64,000 nt of DNA from Bryobacteraceae bacterium (GTDB taxonomy: Bacteria > Acidobacteriota > Terriglobia > Bryobacterales > Bryobacteraceae): NCBI GenBank assembly GCA_029975915.1, contig JARKOC010000352.1, positions 1 to 64,000 on the forward strand, read 5' to 3'. The notes beneath the pieces were generated by a model. The model ran no database searches, was not told where the DNA came from, and was given only the letters and a program-made list of their open reading frames with translations. How positions within the stretch are numbered: position 1 is the stretch's first letter; each line of letters opens with the position of its first letter. Both the position numbers and the translations under genes were made by a program. Positions 53,613 to 62,928 of the stretch are shown in pieces.

Positions 53613-55331
53613 ATGAAGATCCTGAGCACCCAGATCGCCACGTTTCTTTCGGCCAGGGAGGCTAAACGGAACATCGCCGCGCTGTTGCGGTTCATGGTTG
53701 TTCTGATCGCGCTGATTCTCCTGTACACGGTCCTGTTTCACATCATCATGGACCGCGTGGAGAGCCGCCAGTTCTCGTGGTTCACCGGGCTGTACTGGAC
53801 GCTGACGGTGATGAGCACGCTCGGATTCGGCGACATTACATTCACTTCCGACATTGGGCGCGTCTTCAGCGTGATTGTGCTGTTGAGCGGCATCGTCATG
53901 CTGCTGGTGATGATGCCGTTCATGTTCATCCAGAACTTCTACGCACCATGGCTGGAATCGCAGATCCGCGCCCGCGCGCCGAAAAGCGTCCCTCCGGACA
54001 TACAGGGCCACGTCCTGATCACTTGCTGGGACATGATCGCACCGGTGCTCATCTCAAAGCTGAACCGCCACCGGATTCCCTACTTCATTCTGGAACCCGA
54101 CGCGGAAAAGGCGTCGCGTCTCCATCTGGACGGCATTTCCGTGCTGAACCTGGTCCCGGATGCTCGCCAATCTTGGGAGGCGGCGCGGTGCTCTCATGCA
54201 AGGCTGATCTTCGCCAACGACGACGATCCGGACAACACCAACATCACGCTGACGGTGCGCGAGATCACACCGGATGTGCCCATCGTCGCCCTAGCGAACC
54301 ACACCGATTCGATCGATATCATCGAGCTGAGCGGAGCCACCAAGGTGGTGGCGCTAGGGCACGTGCTAGGCGAATATCTCGCCCACAGGGTGAATGCCCG
54401 AGGCTCGTCAACCTATGTTCTTGGGGCCTTTCGCGACCAGTTGATCGCCGAGATGCCAGTACAAGGAACCAGTTTCGAGGGCCAGCGGATTCGAGAGACG
54501 CATCTCCGCGACAGGGGCGGCGTCACCATCGTCGGCGTCTGGGAACGTGGACGGCTGGCGCCGGCCCATCCCGATAAGATGTTGGAGGTGAATTCGGTTC
54601 CGCTCATCATGGGGAGCAAGGAGCAGATCGAACTCCTCAACGAGTCGCTGGGCAGTGGAACGCCGGTCGAGAATCCGGTGGTAGTCATCGGCGGGGGAAG
54701 GGTCGGGCGGGCGGCGGTTCAAGCGTTGCGGAAGCAAAACGTGCAGGTGCATCTCCTGGAGCGCGATGCAGGATTGAAGGAATCGCTGTCGGCGATCCCG
54801 GACCGGCTGATCATCGGGGATGCGGCCGATCGGGAGACCTTATTCCTCGCCGGCCTGCGTGAAGCGCCGGCGGTGGTGCTGACTGCGCACGACGACGCGA
54901 TCAACATCTATCTGGCCGTCTACTGCCGCAGACTGCGGCCAGACATCCGGATTGTCAGCCGCATCACGCACGAGAGGAATCTTGAAGCCATCACGCGCGC
55001 AGGGGCTGACTTTGTGTTGAGCGAGGCATCGTTGGGCTCCGAGATCGTGTTCGCGAGCGTTCTCGGGCGGGAGATCGTGGTTCTAAGTGAAGGGGTGGAA
55101 CTGTTTTATCAGCCGACGCCGCCAGTGCTGGCCGGGCAGACGCTGGCTGAATCCGGCATCGGCGCGAAGACGGGACTGACCGTGGTGGCAATCGAGGAAG
55201 ACGGCAGGGTGGTGACCAATCCGAGCGCTCACGAGCGTCTTGCGGCCGGAGCGCGTCTGATCATGATCGGGAGCCCAGCTCAACGCGCGGAGTTTGGACG
55301 GCACTTCGAAAGCGGGTCCGGCCGCAAGTAG
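53613..55331 (+). CDS. Potassium channel with two RCK/TrkA-type regions
   Basis: A 572-residue protein. Two membrane helices (about 23-43 and 85-107) flank a pore with selectivity filter TLGFGD (69-74). The first cytoplasmic RCK domain starts GHVLITCWDMIAPVLISKL, which lacks the usual glycine-rich GxGxxG nucleotide loop. The second has an intact VVIGGGRVGRAAVQAL near residue 360 and a TrkA-C-like end. The pairing of two RCK modules resembles bacterial GsuK/MthK-like channels gated by nucleotide or ion binding. Starts at ATG 53613. Confidence 0.88.
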   Translation: MKILSTQIATFLSAREAKRNIAALLRFMVVLIALILLYTVLFHIIMDRVESRQFSWFTGLYWTLTVMSTLGFGDITFTSDIGRVFSVIVLLSGIVMLLVMMPFMFIQNFYAPWLESQIRARAPKSVPPDIQGHVLITCWDMIAPVLISKLNRHRIPYFILEPDAEKASRLHLDGISVLNLVPDARQSWEAARCSHARLIFANDDDPDNTNITLTVREITPDVPIVALANHTDSIDIIELSGATKVVALGHVLGEYLAHRVNARGSSTYVLGAFRDQLIAEMPVQGTSFEGQRIRETHLRDRGGVTIVGVWERGRLAPAHPDKMLEVNSVPLIMGSKEQIELLNESLGSGTPVENPVVVIGGGRVGRAAVQALRKQNVQVHLLERDAGLKESLSAIPDRLIIGDAADRETLFLAGLREAPAVVLTAHDDAINIYLAVYCRRLRPDIRIVSRITHERNLEAITRAGADFVLSEASLGSEIVFASVLGREIVVLSEGVELFYQPTPPVLAGQTLAESGIGAKTGLTVVAIEEDGRVVTNPSAHERLAAGARLIMIGSPAQRAEFGRHFESGSGRK

Positions 55332-55395
55332 CCGGGCATCTTCGTTCCCAAATGGACTATGCGCTGAAGTGACAGAGACAGCCTTCGCCAGAAGC

Positions 55396-55875
55396 CTAAC
55401 GCTTCATGGTGGGCTGTACGACTCCTTGGCCACACAAACCGACGCCATGGGTGGTGAGAGCGCCGAGGAAATTGAAGAGCACGGAATAGAGGAGACGCTC
55501 GCTGACCGCCTGGCGGCCGGGCAGCCGGTAATCGGGAGGCAGTTCGCGCCTAATCTGGAGCCGCACCTGCCGGGTCAGGACGCGGCCTCGGGCATCGAAA
55601 CGGTTGGCGAGCAGGAAAGGGGTCTGGAGCACGGCGCCGGTGCGCGCATCCACATAGTATTGGCAGCGGGAAAACCAGCCGGTATTGGCCGGGTCGGCTG
55701 CGTCGAACAGCAGAAGCGGGGTCTCACGGTCCAGGGCGGAGAGGTCCAAGGTGGTCTGGCGGCCATCCTCGCTGACATTGCATTCGAAGCCACTTTCCGC
55801 CGCGCCCTGTTTCACCAGGTCTGCTTCGAGTTCGAGGAGGATCAACTGCCGTGAGCCGGCATAGAGCGTCTGCAT
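55396..55875 (-). CDS. Conserved-looking protein of unknown function
   Basis: A 159-residue soluble protein. Starts at ATG 55875 (a GTG lies one codon upstream). It reads MQTLYAGSRQLILLELEADL and later RCQYYVDARTGAVLQTPFLL. No signal, membrane helix or known motif. Convergent with the K+ channel gene, with divergent HAD gene on its other side. Confidence 0.65.
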   Translation of the reverse strand: MQTLYAGSRQLILLELEADLVKQGAAESGFECNVSEDGRQTTLDLSALDRETPLLLFDAADPANTGWFSRCQYYVDARTGAVLQTPFLLANRFDARGRVLTRQVRLQIRRELPPDYRLPGRQAVSERLLYSVLFNFLGALTTHGVGLCGQGVVQPTMKR

Positions 55876-55923
55876 CACTCATTAGTGTATCGTTTACCCG
55901 CCCGCATTCCGTAGACTGGTGTT

Positions 55924-56619
55924 GTGGGGAGTATTCGGCCGCCAGCATCTCTTGTCTTGTTCGACATCGATGGCACGTTGTTGCGACGTGCCGGCCCGGC
56001 GCACCGCGAAAGTCTGGAAAGAGCCGTGTTCCGGGTCACCGGGCGCCGGGCAACGATTGATGGAATTCCTGTCGCGGGCATGCTGGACCGCGATATTCTG
56101 GCGCAAATGATGTCGGCGGCCGGCATGGACGAAGCGGAGACACAGCGCGCCATGCCCGACGTGATCCAGACCGCCATGCGTATCTATCCGCGCCGGTGCC
56201 CGGACCTGACTCGAAAACTGTGCCCTGGCGTTCGCTCCTTCCTGAACGCGATCCGGCGCCGGGGCGCAATCTGTGGACTGGTGACCGGCAACCTAAGCCG
56301 CATCGGCTGGACCAAGATGCGCCGCGCCGGCCTGGACCATCATTTCCGGTTTGGCGCTTTCGCTGAGCAGGGCAGGAGCCGCGCTGAACTGGCATCCATT
56401 GCGATCGCCGAGGCGCGCCGTAAGAGGTGGATCGGAACTGATGCGAAGATCGCCCTGGTTGGAGACCACCCGAATGACATCGCCGCGGCCCGCGCTAACG
56501 CAATTGTGAGTGTAGCCGTCGGCACGGGCGTCGTATCATGGGAGGAGTTGACCGGCGCCGGTCCTGATTTCGCCGTCCCCAACCTCAAATTGTTTCCCCC
56601 GGAGATGTTGTTGTCGTGA
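55924..56619 (+). CDS. HAD-superfamily phosphatase (Gph-like)
   Basis: A 231-residue protein from GTG 55924. Motif I LFDIDGTLL near residue 12, cap region 20-100, motif II GLVTGNLSR, and motif III/IV KIALVGDHPNDIAAARAN. Acts on small phosphorylated metabolites, as phosphoglycolate phosphatase does. Its stop TGA overlaps the next start by four bases (GTGA), making a coupled three-gene set with the genes at 56616 and 57002. Confidence 0.88.
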   Translation: MGSIRPPASLVLFDIDGTLLRRAGPAHRESLERAVFRVTGRRATIDGIPVAGMLDRDILAQMMSAAGMDEAETQRAMPDVIQTAMRIYPRRCPDLTRKLCPGVRSFLNAIRRRGAICGLVTGNLSRIGWTKMRRAGLDHHFRFGAFAEQGRSRAELASIAIAEARRKRWIGTDAKIALVGDHPNDIAAARANAIVSVAVGTGVVSWEELTGAGPDFAVPNLKLFPPEMLLS

Positions 56620-57005
56620 GAGCGCTCTGTCCGTCGATCCTGCTGGCCGCGATGCTCTGCCTGTGCGCGTGCGAGCGGGGCGACCTGGCGGTTCAGGCCA
56701 TTGAGTCGGCGACGTTGATCGACGGCACCCCCCAACCTCCGATTTCGCCGGCCAACATTGTTGTCAGGCGCGGCCGGATCGAGCGCGCGGGTCCGGCGAG
56801 CACGACACCCATCCCCAACGGAGCCGAACGGATCGCGGGCTCGGGGCTGTTTGTGTTCCCGTTGGATCCTCTCTTGCCGATCCAACCGGGGGCGGACGCG
56901 AATCTGGTCCTGCTCGACGTGAATCCCGCGCTGGAGCCGGACTATCTAAAACATGTTGTCGGCCGCATGGAGATCGGCCGCTGGACAAAGTACCCCCGAA
57001 GATGA
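56616..57005 (+). CDS. Barrel-less amidohydrolase-like lipoprotein
   Basis: A 129-residue protein with a lipoprotein signal (C19 in LCAC). The mature part reads like the two ends of a metal-dependent amidohydrolase with the catalytic TIM barrel removed: AIESATLIDGTPQPPISPAN, IVVRRGRIERAGPAST and GSGLFVFPLDP from the N-terminal side run straight into PIQPGADANLVLLDVNPALEP from the C-terminal side. None of the metal-binding histidines remain. It is coupled by 4-base overlaps to both neighbours (GTGA and ATGA), so the frame is under translational control and not plainly decayed. Function unknown. Confidence 0.65.
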   Translation: MRALCPSILLAAMLCLCACERGDLAVQAIESATLIDGTPQPPISPANIVVRRGRIERAGPASTTPIPNGAERIAGSGLFVFPLDPLLPIQPGADANLVLLDVNPALEPDYLKHVVGRMEIGRWTKYPRR

Positions 57006-58462
57006 GCCACCGTAGCAGCCAGACCACCGAAGCCCAGAGCTTCTCCGTGAAGCGCGCCGAGGTCGAGTTCCACAGCTTTGCGTCGTTCGGAGAACCCGAG
57101 CGCGCCATGGGCAAGTACAGCGAGGAGAATCACCGGCGCTGCGGCCTGCTCCAGAGTCATGCCCGATTCTATGAGCGCATGACACCGTTCCTCGAAATCG
57201 GCGCCAATGTCGGCCACACCTCTTACATGCTGGTGAACGAGTTCGGCGAACAGGGCGTGGCATTGGACATTTCGGCCGACGCGTTGAGGAACGGAAAACT
57301 CGTCATGGAACGGTGGGGACTGGAACGGGAACCGGTCCGGATCGCTGGCGACGCGCTGCGGCTGCCGTTCAAGGACGGCTCGCTGCGCATGGTGCTGGCC
57401 TTCCAGATGCTGAGCCAGTTCCAGGACATTGAAGCCGTGTTCGCGGAGGTCAAACGAGTTCTCCAGCCCGGCGGCATCTTCATGTTTGGCGAGGAACCGA
57501 TCCGCAGAATCCTGTCTCTTCGGCTTTACCGGGCGCCGTACTGGGAACAGATGAACGCCTGGGAACGCAAGCTGCACGAATGGGGGCTGCTCGGCTTCCT
57601 GACCAAGGACGTGATCGGCGCCGAGCAGGAGGAGAGCTTCGGCATCCGGCAAAATCACCGGACCCGCCTTTGGGATTGGATGAACATGATTGACCGCCAT
57701 TTCGTGGCCCGCGAGTCGGTTGTCTTCGTGCCGCAACGGGGGTGGGGCGAGCGGATGGCGTACCGGCTTCTGAGGCGGGCCGACCGCGAGCGCAGTGAAT
57801 GGCTCGCGGCGCGTTTTCTTGGCGGCACCTTGGCATCTTTCTGCCGCAAATCAGGGGAGGCGCCCGGTGCCGACCCGGCCGACACCATGCTGAACGAAAC
57901 CTTTGAACGCCTTTTGCGATGTCCAGACTGTGGCGGCTCAATGGTCCGCAGGGCGGATCTCACCCTGCGGTGCGAATCCTGCGGATACGAGTCGCCATGC
58001 GAGGAAGGCGTCTACAATCTGCTGTGCAGCGAGGATCGCCGGGAGCTATATCCCGGATTGCGCTCGGATGTGATCGATTTTTCGATGGACCCGTGCGAGG
58101 ACAGGCTGTTGGAGGGATTTCAACCGGTAGAAGGCATCCCCGGCAACAAGTACCGGTGGATGAATAAGTCCGCCAGCTTCCGCCTCACACCCAGCAGGCC
58201 GGGGCAGCGCCGTTTGCGAGTGCGAGGCTTTTGTTCGCCTTCTTTTCTCTCGCAGTCCACTCCGCCGAAGATCGAGATCCTGGCCAATGGCGCGGCCGTG
58301 TCAGCCCACTCGGTCGCCAGGCCTGGACTGTTCGTCATAGAGACGGAGTTGCCAGACGCCGGCAGCTATGACATCACGGTTCGAGCCGCGCCATCGTATC
58401 GGGTACCGCCAGATGAAAGATGGCTGACGGTCAATCTTTCCTTGATGCGCCTGATCGATTGA
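57002..58462 (+). CDS. Multidomain SAM methyltransferase with Trm112-like zinc ribbon
   Basis: A 486-residue protein. Class I methyltransferase core from about residue 60 (MTPFLEIGANVGHTSYML, LDISADALRNGK, VKRVLQPGGIFMFGEEP). Residues 308-335 contain RCPDCGGSM and RCESCGYESPC, a Trm112-like zinc ribbon. The last 100 residues form a beta-sandwich (PKIEILANGAAVSAHSV) of the type used by sugar-handling enzymes. It overlaps the previous gene by ATGA. The zinc ribbon fused in cis is unusual. Its 3' end overlaps the convergent Fe-S gene by 32 bases. Confidence 0.8.
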   Translation: MSHRSSQTTEAQSFSVKRAEVEFHSFASFGEPERAMGKYSEENHRRCGLLQSHARFYERMTPFLEIGANVGHTSYMLVNEFGEQGVALDISADALRNGKLVMERWGLEREPVRIAGDALRLPFKDGSLRMVLAFQMLSQFQDIEAVFAEVKRVLQPGGIFMFGEEPIRRILSLRLYRAPYWEQMNAWERKLHEWGLLGFLTKDVIGAEQEESFGIRQNHRTRLWDWMNMIDRHFVARESVVFVPQRGWGERMAYRLLRRADRERSEWLAARFLGGTLASFCRKSGEAPGADPADTMLNETFERLLRCPDCGGSMVRRADLTLRCESCGYESPCEEGVYNLLCSEDRRELYPGLRSDVIDFSMDPCEDRLLEGFQPVEGIPGNKYRWMNKSASFRLTPSRPGQRRLRVRGFCSPSFLSQSTPPKIEILANGAAVSAHSVARPGLFVIETELPDAGSYDITVRAAPSYRVPPDERWLTVNLSLMRLID

Positions 58463-60347
58463 GCGGACTTTGGAGGCGGCTGGCTGAAGGACCCTGATCG
58501 AGTCTGAAGGCGGCGATTTCCGCGATGTCGAGCAGCCGGGGAGCGCCTTCAGGACTGAGGGCGGTGAACGCGTCGCCGAGCATCGTCTGGCAGAACGGAC
58601 AGGCGGCGGCGACGGTCTCTGCGCCGGTCGCAAGCAGTTGTTCAGTCCGTTCGTGGCTGATACGCCTTCCTTTCTCCTCGCCGAGGAAAACCATTCCACC
58701 ACCTGCACCGCAGCAAAACGACGATTCGCGGTTGCGCGCGGCTTCGACAAGCCCGCCGGCGAGCGAGGCGGCGCGCCTCGGCTCGTCATAGATTCCCTGA
58801 TAGCGGCCGAGATAACAGGGATCGTGGTAGACCACACTACCGTCTCCAGCCGGCACGCCGAGCTTGTCGAAATGCCGGGCCAGGAAGACAGAATGATGTT
58901 CAATGTCGAAGACGGCGCCAAACTCCTTCCAGTCCTCGCCGATCGTGCGGACGCAATGCGGACAGATGGAGATCAGCTTCTTGGCCCCTGCACGGCCGAT
59001 CTGATGAATGTTGAACTCGGCGAGTTGCTGAAAAGCGAGATCGTTGCCGAGCCGCCGGGCAGAATCGCCGGTGCACTTCTCCTTCTTGAGAACGCCATAG
59101 GTGATGCCCAGGTGGTCCATCACACGGCGAAGGGCCAGGACGGCGGCGCGCCCGCGCGGATCGAATGCGCCCATGCATCCGAGCCAAAGGCAGTATTGCT
59201 GGGATCCGTCGAACCAGGGCAGTGCGTTCGCCTGGATGAATTTGTCGCGCTCAATCGAGGCCATACCGAGAGGATTTCCGCTGCGTTCGAGTTTGAGGAA
59301 CAGTTCGCCGCCGTGGTCATCCTCCCATTTGCCCGTGTTCACCGCACCGCGCCGCAAACCGATGATGAGCGGCAGATGCTCGACGCCGACCGGGCACTGC
59401 GATTCGCAGGCGCCACAGGAGGTGCATTGGAACACGGCTTCCTCGCTCAGGTGGGTGCCGAGCAAGGCGGCTTCCGCGTTTGCCCCGTGTTCATTCAGGT
59501 AGCTGCGGAAACCTAATGCAATCTCTTTTGGGTTGAGCACCTTGCCGGTCGCGTGGGCCGGACAGTGTTGCTGGCAGCGGCCGCATTCGACACAGGAGTA
59601 TGCCTGGAGCGCGGCCAGGCGGGTGACGTCCTTGCCTGTGTCGAGGCCGAAATCGTCGTCGCCCTCAAGTGGCGGAATGCGGCTGAATCCTCCACGCGTG
59701 AGGAAGACCGATACCGGGCCAAGGATGAGGTGGAGGTGCTTGGTGTGCGGAATCAGAGCCAGGAAGACCAGCAGCGCCAGGGTGTGAGTCCACCAGAGCA
59801 GCTTCGTGAGCGGATGGCCGGGGCTGGGGTGAATCAATTGGTCGGCCATGTAGGTGGCCATCAGGGCGAAGATCAGCAAGGCGATGAGCCCGGACTCCCA
59901 CGACAGCTTCTCGCCGAGCCACCGGGGCCGGATTACGAAGCGCCGTACGGCCAGGCCGACGATAGAAACGGAAACAACGGCGGCGAAAAGGAACGCGAAG
60001 CGAAAGTAGAACGGGCCGAACACGCCCTGATCCGGACGAAGCCAATCGATGCCGAAACCAGCGGCGAAGTGGTCCAGCGTGATGATGGCGAAGGCCAGGA
60101 ATCCCCAGAAGACGAAGGCGTGAGCCAGTCCGGGCAAGGGTCGGTGCCGGATCACCTTCGTTTGGCAGAGCACTTCGGACCACACCCGCCTGAGGCGTGG
60201 GCCGAGCGGGCGGAGATGGAAGCCGGCATCGATTTTCGAAGCGCGAATGGTCCGCAGGACCACCAGAAAGCGGCGCAGGAACAGGCCCATTGAAACCAGC
60301 AGGGCGGCGCACAGCAGAGCGATTTCAAGGGCGGAGGGGGCGATCAT
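58431..60347 (-). CDS. Membrane Fe-S oxidoreductase, HdrDE/GlpC-like
   Basis: A 638-residue protein. Start at ATG 60347; a TTG six codons upstream is less likely. The first 230 residues contain several helices of the NarI/HdrE b-type cytochrome kind (HAFVFWGFLAFAIITLDHF). Two 4Fe-4S motifs follow: CVECGRCQQHCPAHA and CTSCGACESQCP. The C-terminal half has two CCG-type domains (CLWLGCMGAFDPRG; FCCGAGGGMVFLGE, CPFCQTML). It likely moves electrons between a soluble donor, such as ETF, and the quinone pool. Convergent with the methyltransferase gene. Confidence 0.87.
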   Translation of the reverse strand: MIAPSALEIALLCAALLVSMGLFLRRFLVVLRTIRASKIDAGFHLRPLGPRLRRVWSEVLCQTKVIRHRPLPGLAHAFVFWGFLAFAIITLDHFAAGFGIDWLRPDQGVFGPFYFRFAFLFAAVVSVSIVGLAVRRFVIRPRWLGEKLSWESGLIALLIFALMATYMADQLIHPSPGHPLTKLLWWTHTLALLVFLALIPHTKHLHLILGPVSVFLTRGGFSRIPPLEGDDDFGLDTGKDVTRLAALQAYSCVECGRCQQHCPAHATGKVLNPKEIALGFRSYLNEHGANAEAALLGTHLSEEAVFQCTSCGACESQCPVGVEHLPLIIGLRRGAVNTGKWEDDHGGELFLKLERSGNPLGMASIERDKFIQANALPWFDGSQQYCLWLGCMGAFDPRGRAAVLALRRVMDHLGITYGVLKKEKCTGDSARRLGNDLAFQQLAEFNIHQIGRAGAKKLISICPHCVRTIGEDWKEFGAVFDIEHHSVFLARHFDKLGVPAGDGSVVYHDPCYLGRYQGIYDEPRRAASLAGGLVEAARNRESSFCCGAGGGMVFLGEEKGRRISHERTEQLLATGAETVAAACPFCQTMLGDAFTALSPEGAPRLLDIAEIAAFRLDQGPSASRLQSPLNRSGASRKD

Positions 60348-60412
60348 GGGCGCGTCGATCCTCAATGTAACATGAGCGCATATATTACAATTAGTTAAGA
60401 AATCTCAAAATC

Positions 60413-61360
60413 GTGACTATTCTACTTGCCGGCGCGGCCGGATTTATCGGGTCCCATCTCGCTGACCGTCTTCTTCACGACGGCCATGACGTCATCGGCG
60501 TTGATTCCTTCATCACTGGCTCAGAGGACAACCTCGCCCACCTGGCAGGTCATCCAAGCTTCCGCTTGAAGCGGCAGGACGTTTGTGAACCGCTAAATCT
60601 GGATGACAAGGTGGAGCTTGTGATGAATCTGGCCTCACCGGCCAGCCCGAAAGACTATCTGGCGAACCCGATTGAAACACTACGGACGGGCAGCGAGGGC
60701 TCTTTCGGTTTGCTCGACTACGCCCTGAAGCACGGGGCGGCCTACCTGCTGGCTTCAACCTCGGAATGCTACGGCGATCCTTTGGAACATCCGCAGCGGG
60801 AGACGTATTGGGGGAACGTGAATCCAATCGGCCCCCGCGCATGTTACGACGAAGCCAAGAGGTTCGCCGAGGCGCTGACGATGGCATACCGGCGGAAGTA
60901 CGGCCTGCGGACATCAATCGCCAGGATCTTCAATACCTACGGGCCGAGAATGCAACTGGACGACGGACGGGTGGTGCCATCGTTCCTGGGCTCCGCGGTC
61001 CGGGGTGAGCCGATTACGGTCTATGGAGACGGAACGCAGACGCGGAGTTTCTGCTACGTCAGCGATCTGGTGGACGGTTTGGTCCGGCTGGCGGCGTCTG
61101 GCTATCCTGATCCTGTGAACCTTGGCAATCCAAGAGAGATGACGATTCTGGAGTTCGCCACTGTCATCCGCGAGATGACGGGCGGCCACTCTGAAATCAT
61201 CTTTCAGCCGCTCCCAGAGGATGACCCGAAACGGCGTCAGCCCGACATCGGCCGGGCGCGCGAGATTCTAGGGTGGGAACCCCGGGTGGGACTAGAGGAG
61301 GGCCTGCGGACGACTGTGCAGTACTTCCAGAGTCAGATCGACGCCAACCGGCCCGCATAG
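60413..61360 (+). CDS. UDP-glucuronate decarboxylase-like NAD-dependent epimerase
   Basis: A 315-residue extended SDR from GTG 60413. NAD motif [16 protein letters not shown], active-site STSECYGD and [11 protein letters not shown] with Y145 and K149, and [18 protein letters not shown]. These are typical of UXS enzymes that turn UDP-glucuronate into UDP-xylose, though other UDP-sugar substrates are possible. Divergent from the Fe-S oxidoreductase. The upstream 60 bases are AT-rich. Supplies nucleotide sugars for surface glycans. Confidence 0.88.
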   Translation: MTILLAGAAGFIGSHLADRLLHDGHDVIGVDSFITGSEDNLAHLAGHPSFRLKRQDVCEPLNLDDKVELVMNLASPASPKDYLANPIETLRTGSEGSFGLLDYALKHGAAYLLASTSECYGDPLEHPQRETYWGNVNPIGPRACYDEAKRFAEALTMAYRRKYGLRTSIARIFNTYGPRMQLDDGRVVPSFLGSAVRGEPITVYGDGTQTRSFCYVSDLVDGLVRLAASGYPDPVNLGNPREMTILEFATVIREMTGGHSEIIFQPLPEDDPKRRQPDIGRAREILGWEPRVGLEEGLRTTVQYFQSQIDANRPA

Positions 61361-61408
61361 CCCGAGCGGCTGCTATACTCGGTTCAAATCAGAGGAGGGA
61401 TATCTGGG

Positions 61409-62443
61409 ATGTCCTCAATGAGCAGGCGTGTCTTCTGTGCGTTGGCTCCGGCAGTTGCAGGCGCGACAGACAAGGCGGGCGCAAAGCGGCCCGTGACAGG
61501 GGCCGGCGAACATCTGTATGAGGTGATTCACGATTGGGGCGAACTGCCTCGATCTATCAGCTATGGCAACACGCACGGCGTGTGCGTCGACGCGCAAGGA
61601 CATGTCTACGTTCACCACACGGTTCATGCGTCGAGCTCGAGCGATGACACGATGGTGGTCTTCGATTCGAAGGGCAAGTTCGTCCGGAGCTGGGGCAACG
61701 AATTCAAGGGGGGCGCTCATGGGCTGCACATTCGCAGGGAGGGACGGGAGGAGTTCCTGTATCTATGCGACACGGTGCGGGCAGTCGTCGTGAAGACGAC
61801 GCTGAAGGGGGAGGAAGTATTCAAGCTAGGCTATCCGAAAGAGTCGCCGGAGTATCCAATGAACGCCGAAGGCAAGCCGGCCAGGAAATACAGCCCGACT
61901 AATCTTGCCATCGCGTCGAACGGGAACATCTATGTCGCCGACGGCTACGGTTCGAGCTTCATCAACCAGTACGACGCGAAAGGCAACTTCATTCGCACGT
62001 TCGGCGGCAAGGGGAAGGGCCCAGGCCAACTTGACCAACCCCACGGCATCGCACTGGACACCAGAGGATCCGAACCGGTGCTGTTGGTAGCAGACCGGGC
62101 GAACCGGCGTTTTCAGTACTTCTCACTCGACGGGAAACACCTTCGGTTCTCAGCCGAGGGGGATGTGAAGCTGCCGTGCCACTTCAATGAGCGCAACGGG
62201 ATGCTGCTGGTTCCGGATTTGGAGGCTCGGGTGACTCTGATGGACCGGCAGGACAAAGTGCTGGCCCAACTCGGTGAGGACACGGCCAACCCTTGGGGGC
62301 AGATGCGAAAGAAGGCGAGAACCGAATTTGTACCCGGGAAGTTCATCTGCCCGCACTCGGCGTGTTTCGACCAGGACGGTAACATTTATGTGGTGGAGTG
62401 GGTGGAAGTGGGGCGCGTGACGAAGCTGCGCAAGATATCCTAA
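61409..62443 (+). CDS. Exported NHL-repeat beta-propeller protein
   Basis: A 344-residue protein. Start ATG 61409 after AGAGGAGGG; ATG 61418 begins MSRRVFCALAPAVAG, a Tat-like signal. Repeated NHL units: GVCVDAQGHVYVHH, AIASNGNIYVADGYGSSFIN, IRTFGGKGKGPGQLDQPHG, IALDTRG and SACFDQDGNIYVVEW. It folds as a six-bladed propeller like peptidylamidoglycolate lyase and related proteins. Binding partner or substrate unknown. Confidence 0.85.
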   Translation: MSSMSRRVFCALAPAVAGATDKAGAKRPVTGAGEHLYEVIHDWGELPRSISYGNTHGVCVDAQGHVYVHHTVHASSSSDDTMVVFDSKGKFVRSWGNEFKGGAHGLHIRREGREEFLYLCDTVRAVVVKTTLKGEEVFKLGYPKESPEYPMNAEGKPARKYSPTNLAIASNGNIYVADGYGSSFINQYDAKGNFIRTFGGKGKGPGQLDQPHGIALDTRGSEPVLLVADRANRRFQYFSLDGKHLRFSAEGDVKLPCHFNERNGMLLVPDLEARVTLMDRQDKVLAQLGEDTANPWGQMRKKARTEFVPGKFICPHSACFDQDGNIYVVEWVEVGRVTKLRKIS

Positions 62444-62448
62444 AAAGG

Positions 62449-62928
62449 ATGCCGGAAATCACAGTCCGCGTGGCGACGCTTGAAGATGCCGAGTTTCTGG
62501 TGCGAGGCAACGCGTCGATGGCGCTCGAAACCGAGGGACTGTCTCTGGATGTCGACCGATTGCGCGACGGGGTTCATGCGCTGTTCGAAAAACCGGACCG
62601 GGGAATATACTATGTTGCCGAAATCGGCGGCCGACGGGCCGGACAGATGATGATCACATATGAGTGGTCGGATTGGCGCAACGGCGACTTCTGGTGGATC
62701 CAAAGCGTATGGGTGGAGCCGGAGTTTCGTGGGCGGGGTGTCTTTACAAGTCTATATAGGTTCGTTGAGAGCCTAGCCCGTTCGAACCCTGGGGTGGCCG
62801 GCCTAAGGCTCTATGTTGAACACGAGAACGAGCGCGCCCAAGCAACGTATGCGAGAGTCGGGATGAAGCGGACCGTGTACGAGATGTTCGAGGTGGACTT
62901 TGTTCTGTCACGGGAACCAGATGCGTAG
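62449..62928 (+). CDS. GNAT-family N-acetyltransferase
   Basis: A 159-residue protein. ATG 62449 begins MPEITVRVATLEDAEFLVRG; the frame can be extended to 62398 over the end of the previous gene, but the domain starts here. Acetyl-CoA motif A is VWVEPEFRGRGVFTSLYRFV, then LRLYVEHENERAQATYARVG. Acetylates an amine on an unknown small molecule or protein. It follows the NHL gene by 5 bases and may be cotranscribed. Confidence 0.88.
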   Translation: MPEITVRVATLEDAEFLVRGNASMALETEGLSLDVDRLRDGVHALFEKPDRGIYYVAEIGGRRAGQMMITYEWSDWRNGDFWWIQSVWVEPEFRGRGVFTSLYRFVESLARSNPGVAGLRLYVEHENERAQATYARVGMKRTVYEMFEVDFVLSREPDA

